From Nymphaea colorata (taxonomy: Eukaryota > Streptophyta > Magnoliopsida > Nymphaeales > Nymphaeaceae): 28,309 bases of DNA. A model generated the notes under the pieces. The model searched no databases, had not been told where the DNA came from, and saw only the letters and a list, made by a program, of their open reading frames with translations. The stretch covers positions 1-28,309 of the forward strand of contig NW_022204736.1 in NCBI RefSeq assembly GCF_008831285.2, written 5' to 3'. Both the position numbers and the translations under genes were made by a program. Shown piece by piece: positions 11,365-21,326 of the stretch (positions within the stretch are counted from its first letter, which is position 1; the number at the start of each line of letters is the position of its first letter).

Positions 11365-14300
11365 ATGATGGCGAATTACGATCGGCTCACGCAGCTGCTG
11401 GAAAAGATGCACCTCAGCGAATACATAAAAATGGTCGAGTCAGAACTAGAAGAACTCAGCGAAGATCCACTCATCGTCAACCTACTCGCCATGGCAGTCG
11501 CAGATCAAAGACTTGCCCGTATCACATCCACTATATAGACAATACCAAACTCGCAGCCGCTGTCACATTGAACCGTACCATCATCGATCACTATCACGAT
11601 TTCCCAGAACCCATGATGATCGAGGAAATTGTACGACTCTACTTCGATTTCTCAGTCGATTTCAAGCTCAAACATACCATCCAGAGCGCCTTTGTGAGTC
11701 TATTGGAATTGGCAGAACCAGGTAAAAAAAGAATAACGCAGATAGTGTCCAAGATATTTTCAAACTGATAAGCAAAGTGATTGAAGGCATCGACGTTACT
11801 GCCCTGGCGGCACTCAGCGAAAATAGTATGGTGGAGGCAACAACAACCGACCCCACAATTGACCTGCAAAAGGTTCAAATAATCTTCTACATCTACAGGT
11901 GCGTTCTCGATGCCAGCAACCACATCTACAGACTGTACGAGTAGATATTGGCAACGCTTGCCCATTTCTTGGATCTGGTCCCAATCACCCCCCACCCTGG
12001 CTGCATCGCCAGTCTCTTCCGCATGGCTGATTTCTTGGCTGCATTCATGGAGAAAGCAAACGATAGCAGTCTGGACTCGATGGCTGAATATGCCGACGAT
12101 TTTTGTACCAGCAACCCATCTACAAATGGATGCTCAAAATATATGCTCTGAGAGGAGTGGAAGGAGTCAGCTGGATTTCGCTTGCCAATGAGCCACACCC
12201 AAATTAGCTTAACGATCTCAAGACACGAGCAGCTGAATGTAAAATTGTATCGATTTAGTGCATTACGGTCTGATTACACACATGAATCGAGAAGAGGTTC
12301 CGCAGAACTTCAAACCTGTTTTGGATATGCATTGCCAATCAAGTCGGTTGATAATTAACACACTATCTACCTATGGCAAATTCGGAGTGCAGCTGGGAGC
12401 GTACGAAGGTTTCATGACTGCTCTGGTGAAGTGCCTCGTGATGCTGTACCAACAAAAAAGACAATTCTTTGCTCAAATCTACACCAACTTACTGCACGAA
12501 GTGGTCTTCCCCCTTTTGAGCATCAAACAAGAGGAAATACTCATGTTCGATCAAGATCCAGCGGAATTTAACAGACTAGCAGAGGATTGCTGTGACCATC
12601 AGAGGTTCGGCATTCTCAAAACCGACGTCTCCATGCTTCTATAGGCAATCTGCGACGAAAATGAAGATGCAGCCTCTTACCTTATCCAGCACTGCGTCCT
12701 TCCCTTAAAGTCAGGCTGGCTCTTGATTAAAATTTCTAAGCACAGGCCCCCAACTTCCTCTCCATTGAAACCGCTCTCTTGGCCATCTCCATACAGTCCT
12801 ACAAGATCGGCAAGTTCTAGGCTGAACTGACAGAACTCAAAAAAATCCTTCAATTTCAACGCATCTACGCCCGGCTTTCCAACTTATAACTGAGCCGTCT
12901 CTTTGCCTTCCTAGCCTACAACTACTCAGAAATATACCGAAATCCGTTATAGGGCTAGGAGTGGATAACTTTGGCCCTTAATTCAGACAAGCATCCAACG
13001 GTTGAGATTGCTGCTCTGGATTTCATCACAAACGTGGTTGAAGATTACTTCAGCATTGACTTTTTGAGAAGTTTTGCTGCAAAGACACTCCATAAGGGCC
13101 CTCTCCACATCTCCGCCTTCATCAAGATGCTCACAGTCCACATGGTCAAGATCCAAGAAGCAGATATGATCGATATGGCAGAGGTTCTCCTTCGGCTGAT
13201 GAATCGCGAAATAGAAATGTACGAAGCAAGGAGCAAATCACATACGATTGACCTGGTGAATTGCATGAACATGATCAAGAAGATATTGGAAAAGGATTAC
13301 AGTAACGACAAGCCTCTCCTGAAGTAGAGACTATGGCTGGTGATGGATTTCATGCCCCAACTGAAGAAGCTGAACCTTGACGACGAACTAATCAGGATTA
13401 TCAACTGCTTTGTCAGCAAAGAAACCACTCTGACCGAAAAGATCCAATTAACCATTCAGCCAGTTATTATGCTGTATAAAATGGACAGACTAGATTGCAC
13501 AGCTTTCCTTGTCTATTTCAACCTGATCATCATGAAGGGCCACGCCACGATTTCTGTTCTTTTAGCGAATGTGCTCATGGAGGCATTTATTCACTTGAAG
13601 GCTTCAGGCATTCATGATAATCGAGTAACGAGGATGAAAGTGGGAATTAGCAGCATCTTCATCCTTTTTCAAAACATGCTCGCTGTAATTTTGCATTAAT
13701 TTAGATCCATGAACGTAATATTCCTTCCTAGGTGATCGACCAGCTTGTTGCTCTCGCCTTACTCATCATCCCCGAAGCCGACAATCCCTAGGATAAGATA
13801 GATACCGTGCTTGTTGCTAGAGCGCTAATCTTCTTTTTCTTTGCCATATGGTCAAAAATAACGATATTTCTCTTAGGATGATCCTCATCTTCCAAGACAG
13901 TTCTCTCTTCCATAGCTATGACTTAAAAGTGCTTTGCATGTGCTTCCAAAAGCAAATTTTCTAAGAAAGAGATATTATCGCAGTCACCTAAATGATCAAT
14001 ATCATGGTAAAAGCGATTTCATCTCCAAGGATGAAGAAGTGGCTATCAAGTCCAAAAAGAATCCATTCTCGATCAAGCCATCAGCAACCAAGATCAAAAT
14101 CAAACGTATCTAAGACTACGAGTATATTCTCAATTTACCACCACTCCTTTTAAAAAAGATGTGCAACCTGAAGCCATACTGCAGGAGATGATCGAAAGGA
14201 TGAAGGAAACAAATCCAGAACTTTATCAAGCGATCGTAAAAAGTCTAACAAGGCCAGTCTACGACAGATTGAAGCAGGTAATGTCATAAGTTGTGATCAA

Positions 14301-14589
14301 CGGAAGCAAGAGACGCATAGTGCACGTTGGCAACCTGAAAGATAACGGCACCATTCCAACCAATCATGTAATGATGACCAAAGGAATCAAAAAACGCACC
14401 TTTCGGGAAAGCGAAGATGAAGAGTATGATGATCTCGACGGAAACACTGAGGATTGGAAAGCAAGAAGAAAAATACTCAAAAAAAGAGACTCAAACGCGG
14501 GAAAGATCATTAATGATAGATTCACTGTTTTATTAATACTTATCGCATATAGTATATAATATGATAGGTTGATAAAAGTAAGCTTTTGA
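11365..14589 (+). CDS. Importin-7/8 type karyopherin
   Basis: Nuclear transport receptor of the importin-beta superfamily, a HEAT-repeat solenoid carrying cargo through the nuclear pore with Ran. About 1,050 codons after removing four 20-nt introns, the usual size for IPO7/IPO8/Nmd5/Sxm1. Family signs: FPLLSIKQEEILMFDQDPAE, which matches the importin-7 block 'FPLM...LW.EDPYEYIR'; paired helices throughout (for example LHISAFIKMLTVHMVKIQE); and a C-terminal AILQEMIERMKETNPELYQA that fits the importin-7 tail ('IFQTIQNRNPVWYQAL'). Two Met codons (11365, 11368) open the frame and the stop is TGA 14587-14589. One-base losses at 12100-12104 and 12707-12709 break the frame. Between about 13850 and 14150 three further frame changes (near 13880, 14010 and 14140) could be losses or odd-length introns; I could not decide. 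The last 20 residues are hydrophobic and may be misread. It converges on SEC31 with a 17-bp gap. Confidence 0.85.
11519..11538 (+). other. 20-nt intron 1 of the importin gene
   Basis: Begins GTATCA and ends TATAG. Its removal joins MAVADQRLA to HNTKLAAAVTLNRTI in frame. Confidence 0.85.
11722..11741 (+). other. 20-nt intron 2 of the importin gene
   Basis: Begins GTAAAA and ends CGCAG. Its removal joins SLLELAEP to DSVQDIFKLISKVIEG in frame. Confidence 0.85.
12239..12258 (+). other. 20-nt intron 3 of the importin gene
   Basis: Begins GTAAAA and ends TTTAG. Its removal joins KTRAAE to LHYGLITHMNREEV; retained, the upstream frame meets TGA shortly after. Confidence 0.85.
13685..13704 (+). other. 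20-nt intron 4 of the importin gene
   Basis: Begins GTAATT and ends TTTAG. Its removal joins FQNMLA to IHERNIPSEVIDQLVALA; retained, the frame ends at a TGA about 30 bases on. Confidence 0.85.
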
Positions 14590-14606
14590 TAATTTATGCT
14601 AAAGGA

Positions 14607-17600
14607 TCATCTTCTTGGAGGGGGAGGAGGGTTTCTCTTGCCAGGTGGAGGTGGTGGAGGTCTCCTCACTGGTGTTTCTTCCTGCTGCTCATAGACTTCC
14701 TCTCTGGGCTGCTCCACTTTCGTTGGTGGCAAATTTGGCTTTGGCTTTTCTTCAACCTTGGGAGGAGGTGGCAACTTGGGAGGAGGCATTTTTCTGGGTT
14801 CTTCCTTCACTTCTGGCTCTACTGGACGCTGCGGGGGAGGATTGGGTTTCAATCCAACTGGAGGAGGACGGTTCCTTGTTGGCTGTTCCTGCTCCACTTA
14901 GGAAGACTATTGCCTATGGACTGGTGGCGGTGGAGGAGGTTGTTTGTGAACAGCTGGTGGGGGAGGAGGAGTCTTCTTTTCAGTGACTACTGGTGCGATG
15001 GGCTTCTGAACAACATTTTGCCTTTGAGGAGTTTCATCTTCCGCTTGATGACTGGATGCTTGATGAGCAGGAGGGGGAGGAGGTGGGTTCTTTTTCGGTG
15101 GCGGCTGGACCTTCAGGGCTGTTGTGGAGGTGGCGGTGGTGGTGGTGCCTCGCGTTCGTATTCGTCTTCTTCTTGGACATGGACAGGCTTTTTATGTGAG
15201 CTTGGAGGGGGAGGAGGTGTATTCAAGTTTTTCTTAGTAACAGGAGGTTCTGGCTGCTTGGTATTCTATAAGGAGAGAAACCAGTATCTTGAGGTTCCTC
15301 TCTTTTTCTAGGAGGCAGGTTTGGTGGCGGTTTGACTACTTCTTCCTCTCTCTCGAAAATTTTGCCTTTTGTTTTTGCGGTTTATTATCTGGCAATTTGG
15401 GTTGCTGCTGTTGAGCTTGAGGCTGTTTCTTCTCTACTTTCCTTTGCATGACAGGGAGGACGATAGATTTATATCGAATGGAAGGCTTGTAGCTTTCCAA
15501 GTCAGGAGTGGTCGACACAAGATAATCGACATACTTGATAGAGTTAGCTAGGTTAGCTGAAGCATAGGTAGTTAGCAAGTGATGAGCCTGCACATTCTCT
15601 CTCTCCTCGATCGCAATGAAGGCAACCTCCCTCACTATCTTCTGGAAGTTCTTCACTTCCTTTTGCTCAACAGTCATATGGTCGAAGATCATTATCAATC
15701 GGCGTGCATACTCCACTGCAACCAATTTACGCTCCAAAGTTCCTGACTCCAAAACGCGAAGGTTTTCATAGTAAAGTTGAGTGATTTCAGTGAAATTTTA
15801 TGCGAGAACGTAGCAGATGATGGCTGGATGGTTTTCAGGAATAGGGGTAAGTTTCAGTTGCTTTGCGTATTCAGGAGCCTCTTCACGTAGACGATGAGCA
15901 AGAAGGCCAAGCAAATAGGGTCGTTTATCCGAACCAGCAAGAGTGAGGATCAGTGCAATGCATTCCTTCCACTTGTTGAGATCATATTTTCTCACCAACT
16001 CCTCAGCATCTTTGTAAGCGATGTGCTTGAGGACGTCAGTGATGAAGCTGTCAGTGGTTTCAGTGAAGAAAGTCTTAAGGGTGTTGCTGAAGAGAGAGGG
16101 TCGACGCTGTAGGCAATAATGAGAGCCTCAGCTGTCCTTCCACACTTCAGAGCAGCATCAATAGCGCCCTCATAATTGCCGATTAGAATGTTTTGCTTCA
16201 CCAGCTTTTCCTTGCCGAGATCCCAGTTGAAATTGCGAGGCACCATGTCATAGTTTTCGGCGCCTTCATCTTCTTCACTGCGAGCAGTCTGCTCAAAGGC
16301 TTGGGAATTGATGCTGGCAAAGAAAGCAAGTGCATCCTGGCCTTGAATTTGAGTATAAGCCTTAGGCTTATGCTTAGGATTTTTCTCCTTTAGGTGTCCA
16401 GTGTTGAATTATCTCTTTTTTCCTGTGTACTTTTCAACTTCTTGCACAATTTTACTCTTGCTGAAGCCCAAATAGTCATATACTTCGCTATCTCCTTCGT
16501 TGCTGCTCTTAGCGCGGATGAGAGTAGCAAGCTCACCCTCTTCTTCATCAAGCTTACGGAGAGTCACTTGAGCCAGTGCCTTCAATTTCGGCCTAAGAGG
16601 AGACTTTTTATTGAAATCAGGAAGTGGGTTTTCCTGTAAGATGTTTCCACGCTGTTCGGAATAAGTGAGGACTGCATGGCTTCCACAGACAGCGCTAGCC
16701 ACTGGTACTTTGTACCACTTGGGAACATAGCTGAAAAGGTTCGCATCATTGAGAGAGCAAACATAGGTGCGTTCTTCAGTGCTGACTGAGTAGATGGATG
16801 GCAGTTTCTTCGACCACTTCACGCTAACAGCCTGCGAGTCGAATGTGTTTTGGCTTAGAGGCTCATCTTCTTGTGAGTAGTTCCAGCAGACCACTTTTTT
16901 GTCTCTACTGGCGGTGAGAATGAGTTCAGGGTCGGTTTCGCACCAATCCATAGCGTTGATGCCCTTAGTGTGGCACTTATCGATGACGACTACTGGTCCT
17001 TTCTGGTTCCTGAGGTCCCAAATTTGAAGCTAGTTGTGCTTTTCATCATCCAAAGTGACTGCTATTTGGGTGGATATGTTCTTGCTCCAACAGATCACCA
17101 CGTTTCGGTTGCCGGAAGTAGAGGCTCCTGAGTCTCTGAACTGGAAGATAGAGTTGTTAGTCTTTATGTCCCACAGGGCGACAAGACCATTCTCTGAGGC
17201 GGAAGCCAAGATATGGCCCACCTACCTGTTCCAGGATACGGAGTCACGTATGAACCGGTGTGAGGGTTCTTCTTGCCTGGCTTGCGGAGGTCGGGATCGG
17301 TGGGGTCCTTGTCGACGAGCAGGATGTAGACGTCGGTGCTTCCGAAGGCCAGCATGTGGTTGTTGAGGCTGTTCCACTCTCCGCACATCACTGGGAAACT
17401 GTTCTCGAACTACTACTCGTAGATGATGCAATCTCCCTGCTCGTCACTCTAGAGGTTCGCCAAGGAGGAGCTGGCCGAGTTGGGTAGGTGGCAATCATTT
17501 GTGCGGGATTCCAGAGCTTGAAGGATGAGTTATCCATGCCGGTGAAGATGAGTCCGTGCGAGAAGGTGTCTGAGTCTTTTTAGAAGTTACTCTACTTTTC

Positions 17601-17819
17601 TCCGAAGTTGTCCCAGGCGATGCATCGGAAGGGCGCATCGGCGTACCCATTGCCGATGACATTGATCTTCTTGGAGCGTTCCTGGAGATCAAGGGAAAGG
17701 ATGTCGAGGTGGTATAGTCCTTCCTCCTCCTGGAAGGAGGCGGAGGCGAGGAGCTCCGAATGCGCTTTGGAGTTAGACCAGGCTACAACTCCCTGCTTGT
17801 CGTACTGCTTAATCTGCAT
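14607..17819 (-). CDS. SEC31: COPII outer-coat subunit SEC31
   Basis: SEC31 pairs with SEC13 to form the outer cage of COPII vesicles leaving the ER. About 1,070 codons, slightly short of fungal and animal versions. N-terminal WD40 propeller (residues 1 to about 400): MQIKQYDKQGVVAWSNSKAH, FTGMDNSSFKLWNP, VSWNREVGHILASASENGLV, MDWCETDPELILTASRDKKV; these follow the human blocks such as IAWNRQVQHILASASPSGRA. The alpha-solenoid follows: LVKQNILIGNYEGAIDAALK, RKYDLNKWKECIALILTLAG, YAKQLKLTPIPENHPAIICY. The tail (14607 to about 15350) is a long proline-rich region with repeated PPPPP, as expected for SEC31 (binding of SEC23 and others). Start ATG 17819-17817, stop TGA 14607-14609. Frame breaks near 15250, 16100, 17243 and 17482 are each repaired by one base. 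No certain intron. Confidence 0.93.
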
Positions 17820-18029
17820 AGATCTAAATTAAATAACACGTACAAATTTCTTATACAAAACAACAAGCAAACCATCATCAACAAAACCGGACCGTCGAGG
17901 GCTTCCAATCGCAAATCCAAGTCGGCTTGGGAAGGATGATATCGAGGAGGGCTACTTTTATGGATGGGGGGAAATAATGGGTGTTTAAATGGGTTGCATG
18001 CAATGGAATAAAGAGAATAATAAAGCATT
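17820..18029. promoter_or_regulatory. Divergent promoter region between SEC31 and the ENTH-like gene
   Basis: 210 bp between two start codons facing away from each other, so it holds both promoters. No motif recognised; there is a GC-rich stretch at 17885-17975 and an AT-rich stretch at 17980-18029. Confidence 0.5.
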
Positions 18030-18734
18030 ATGGAATTTCTAAAGAGAAAAGTGTAATTTTTAACCGCCAAGCTGCGTCTAAAAAAAGAACTGACCTCCCT
18101 GTCTCCTGCTGACCTGCTCAAGTTCCTGCTGGATAACGTGAGCGAAGGCGTCGACCACAAGGCTTTGCATATGCTGGCGGAACAATCGCTTTACTCTGAA
18201 AATTACCCCAAAATCATCAAACCCCTCATGAAGAAACTCTAAGCTTTCTCTTACGAGCTCAAATCGGAACGGATAGTGGCCAAGGCACTGACTATCGCCA
18301 CCCACTTGGTCAAAGCCGGCAACTAAAACTTCGCCAACGATCTCAGGAAAAGCCAAGAAGTGCTCAAGAAGCTACAGTAAGTAGATGTGCATCATTTCGA
18401 AAATAGCCACCCCAAAGAGAAGAAATAACTCGAGTACTGCCTCCAATGCATCAGACAGAGAGCGTCGTTCCTGCGCCGCCTCCTCTCAGATCAGGATCTG
18501 CTTTAATTTTAGAGGAGAAAGATGCCGCCCTGCTTGTAGGCCCAGGAAAGCCAGTCAGAGAGTGTAACGGTCAATTCTCTCATAACGCCGCCTCAATCCC
18601 CCCACAAAAACTTCAAAGTGAAGTTCACCGGCGTGACTCCAGCCCCCATCGAAGGCCGTCCGTTCCACAGAGCGATACCGTGGAGAAGGAGAGGCCGCCC
18701 TCGTTCAAATCCTCTCATTTTTGATTTTCGATGA
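18030..18734 (+). CDS. Short ENTH/VHS-like protein
   Basis: Continuous 234-residue frame from ATG 18030 to TGA 18732-18734, no intron or break. The first 150 residues are helical and pattern like an ENTH/ANTH/VHS domain: LLKFLLDNVSEGVDHKALHM, KKLEAFSYELKSERIVAKAL, TIATHLVKAGNENFANDLRK, SQEVLKKLQEVDVHHF, with the family's order of 'bulk helix, xxKALxxxxxLVKxGxE, Lxx-hydrophobic-VD'. Such domains bind phosphoinositides or cargo in clathrin and endosomal traffic. The typical epsin N-terminal W-G-P block is absent and no UIM or clathrin box is visible in the short basic C-terminal tail (PPQSPHKNFKVKF, RRRGRPRSNP). It is divergent from SEC31 and convergent on the next gene (52 bp between stops). 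The domain call is from pattern only; a generic helical repeat is the alternative. Confidence 0.72.
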
Positions 18735-18786
18735 TTGGATGTAAGATAAAGCGTAAGGAGGTGAATAAGTGCCGTACAAAAAATAA

Positions 18787-19443
18787 TCATCTGATCTTGA
18801 AGGACTTGTTGTGCCTGGTGCAGACCATTTCCTCAGGCTCGTAGTGCCGCTCCTCTACGTCCTTGTAGGAAATGGGAGCAACGTAGGGATAGAAGTTTTT
18901 CTCGCGGGCGGTTTCAGCTCCCGCCCCGTAGTCACGCAGAGAGCACTAGAAGTCGACAGCCCACTTGTTGTTCTTGCCGCTGTGGTTGTGCCATCGGTAG
19001 TAGGCGCCTGACAACCGGGTCTGCTTTGAGCTGAAATCAGAAATACGCTTCTTTATTGCCTGGTTTGATGTGTTCTTCAGCGCTGCCTGGAAGGGGAAAC
19101 ATACTGTTATCGTCCTTGCTCTTTGTTATGCAAAATGTACGTTTGCGGGGATAGATCTGGCGGATCCCTGAGTGAAGACATGAAGGGTAATTGAGAGGGG
19201 TCATTCTGATTGAAGTTATCTCTGAAGAAGGAGATGTTTCTGCATCTAAAGCAATCTACTTATTGAAGAGGCGTTCCTTCTGCCTGAGTTCCAAGTTGAC
19301 TCCCCATCCCTCTGCTGGCTGAGGTACATGGAGTGAGTGGTGCTGCGACCGAAGCCCTCCTTTCTGATGGAGGGCGTCTGGCTCCTCTCGCTCTATCGTG
19401 AGGTATTGGAGAGGGAACGGTGACGGTTGCGTCTGCGGGACAT
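18787..19443 (-). CDS. Small basic protein of unknown function
   Basis: About 212 residues after removal of one 20-nt intron (19240-19259). The N-terminus is Arg/Ser-rich (MSRRRNRHRSLSNTSRESER). The middle reads DNFNQNDPSQLPFMSSLRDP and DLSPQTYILHNKEQG. The C-terminal half is aromatic and charged: SSKQTRLSGAYYRWHNHSGK, NNKWAVDFECSLRDYGAG, VEERHYEPEEMVCTRHNK. Tyr/Trp/His-rich short motifs with little helix recall small microtubule-associated or microtubule-inner proteins of cilia, but I cannot name a family. Frame breaks near 19095 (three-base run) and 19238 (three-base run) are each mended by one base. Stop TGA 18787-18789; start ATG 19443-19441. Confidence 0.68.
19240..19259 (-). other. 20-nt intron of the small basic protein gene
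   Basis: On the minus strand it begins GTAGAT and ends TGCAG. Its removal joins RRNASSI to NISFFRDNFNQND, assuming one missing A at the junction run. Confidence 0.6.
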
Positions 19444-19608
19444 ATAAATAAATTTATGATGGCAGCAATAACCCAAGAGCCGCCATAAACCGCATACACC
19501 AATCAAATGGCATCCCAAGACACGCAACGATGCCTCACCTCTTAATATTACCGATGATATGCCTCTGTAGCAGTTACAATTTCGCAATAGAATGAAATAA
19601 CAAGTGGA

Positions 19609-21244
19609 TCACTCCTCGATGTTCATCCTCTCGATGTACTTATCCAAATCCTCCTCCCAATAGGCGGCCGCTTGAGGTCCTCGAGGTCGATGCGCTCGTC
19701 CTCGGTGGGGTCTGGCATTTCGAAGGCCGGCTTGAAGATGTTGATGCTGTCGAGAGAGGTGCTGATCAGCAGCTCGAAGTAGCTGGGGTGGTAGCAGATC
19801 TCTTTATCTCCTGCTGGCCCTGGTGCAAAAACATCAACTCGTTGGGAATGTCAGGCTCCTCCTATTCGTTCTCCACTGACATGTCCCAATGGTCAATCTG
19901 TTGTCCTCCGATGCCACCGCAATCACCGACTCCTCGTTAGGCTGGAACCGGATGGAGGTGATGGGTTCTGTGTGCCAGTTGAAGCAGAGCAGTTCGTCCT
20001 GCGATCCCTCGCTGCTCATCCTCAAGTCCCAGACCTTGACGGTGCAATCGTCCGAGCCGGTGACGAGCAGGTGGGTGGCCACTCGTTCCAGTCGCAGACG
20101 TTGACGTCCTTGGAGTGGGCCTTGATGCGGAGCTGGGACTTGTTGAGCGAATTGGCACGCATGTCACCACCTGGAGAGTGCCGTCCGACGAGCCTGAATA
20201 GGATGGAGTCTACATGAAGCGAAACGAAGTCCTGCTCGGGAGAGAAGACGATGTCCTCGACCGATCCCTTGTGGTAGTGGTACTGCCTGAGAGTGGTCCA
20301 GTGCGTGTAGTTTTGGTTGTTGGCGAAGACAGAAACCACTCCCTTGTCGTCTCCAGCCAGCACTCTCCCACCTTGTGCTGGTTCCAGGCGAGCGCGTATC
20401 CTGGACTCTGGCAGGGGATGACTATCTCTTTGCATGGCTCTCTCTTCTTGCTGGAGATGTTGTTGTGCAGCTCTCCAGCCTGTCGCACAGGTCCACGATG
20501 CGCACCTACCCGCCCCTGCCGTTGTCGCTCCAGAAAGCGACAACTGGCGAGTTGTTGAGGGTGCGGATGCGGTTGACATCGTAGGGGGTCTCCATTTCCT
20601 GGACCACCAGGAGGGGCTCATCGTCGTCCTCGTTCTCGTTCTAGGGGGCGTCGGGGTCGTCGTCGAACTTGGTCTGGTGAAGCCGACTCCACTTGGTGAA
20701 GTAAAGACTGTTCTTGTTGGTGCCGTTGCAGCTGCCCTGGACCGTCAGCACCTCCACCGGGTATTTCTCCAGCTTCTGGAAGACGGTGGGGGCGGAGTCG
20801 AAGGGCGTAGCGCGAGAGACGAAGTCGATGGACATGGATGGCCACTCCACATTGAGTCTGTGCAGCATCTCATAGGCCCTGTTATCGAACTCCAGCACTT
20901 ATCCCTTGTTGAGATTCTTGTTGCTTCCGAGGAAGACAGCCTTTTCCTTGTCTGCCTTGCCTCCCTTGGCCATCTTCTCCTCCTTTCCTTCTGTTCGGAC
21001 ATCATGGTGCCGTCTCCTTCTTCCTCTTCGTCGTCGGAGGCGCTGATCCATCCCTCCTCTTCTTCGAACTCGTCCTCGAAGGGATCTTCGAATTCTTCAT
21101 TCTTGGGTACATCGGGAGGGCTTCTTGTTCGATGGGGTGATTGGGATTGTGGTGGGGGATGGTGACTTCTTCCATTTGTCCACTGGTGCGTTTGTATCTC
21201 ATGATCCTAGAGTAGGCCTTGACCTGTTCGTGCTTTCGCCTCAT
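19609..21244 (-). CDS. GRWD1: Glutamate-rich WD-repeat protein, ribosome biogenesis
   Basis: GRWD1/Rrb1 is a nuclear chaperone for ribosomal protein uL3 and is needed for 60S assembly. About 545 codons. The acidic N-terminal part reads VPKNEEFEDPFEDEFEEEEG and SASDDEEEEGDG. The family's first block follows: EVLEFDNRAYEMLHRLNVEW-P-S-M-S-I-D, matching yeast Rrb1 '[22 protein letters not shown]', where the aligned Glu is written TAA (20899-20901). WD40 repeats: PGYALAWNQHK, HYHKGSVEDIVFSPEQDF, AHSKDVNVCDWNEW, LLVTGSDDCTVKVWDLRMSS, HTEPITSIRFQPNEESVIAV, ASEDNRLTIWD; then PDIPNELMFLHQGQQEIKEI and the end DLDKYIERMNIEE. Stop TGA 19609-19611 and start ATG 21244-21242. Several one-base frame breaks (near 19665, 19880, 20090, 20190, 20360, 20950 and 21115). 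It is tandem with the upstream LRR/IQ gene, whose stop is 82 bp away. Confidence 0.92.
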
Positions 21245-21326
21245 TGTTGACTATCTGTACGATTAATTATAAGCATTAGTATATTCAATTTGTAAGTGAG
21301 ACTCAAACAACAGAAACAATCACCAC

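Noticed and set aside
14586-15311. Plus-strand ORF of 241 residues, Trp/Arg/Gly-rich
   Set aside because: Antisense of the proline-rich SEC31 tail; CCN runs read as Gly/Trp/Arg on the other strand.
16084-16115. A 32-nt GT-AG intron in SEC31
   Set aside because: It would restore the frame, but one missing base near 16100 does so as well, and every well-fixed intron is 20 nt.
20434-21165. Plus-strand ORF of 243 residues
   Set aside because: Antisense of GRWD1, whose motifs on the minus strand are unmistakable.
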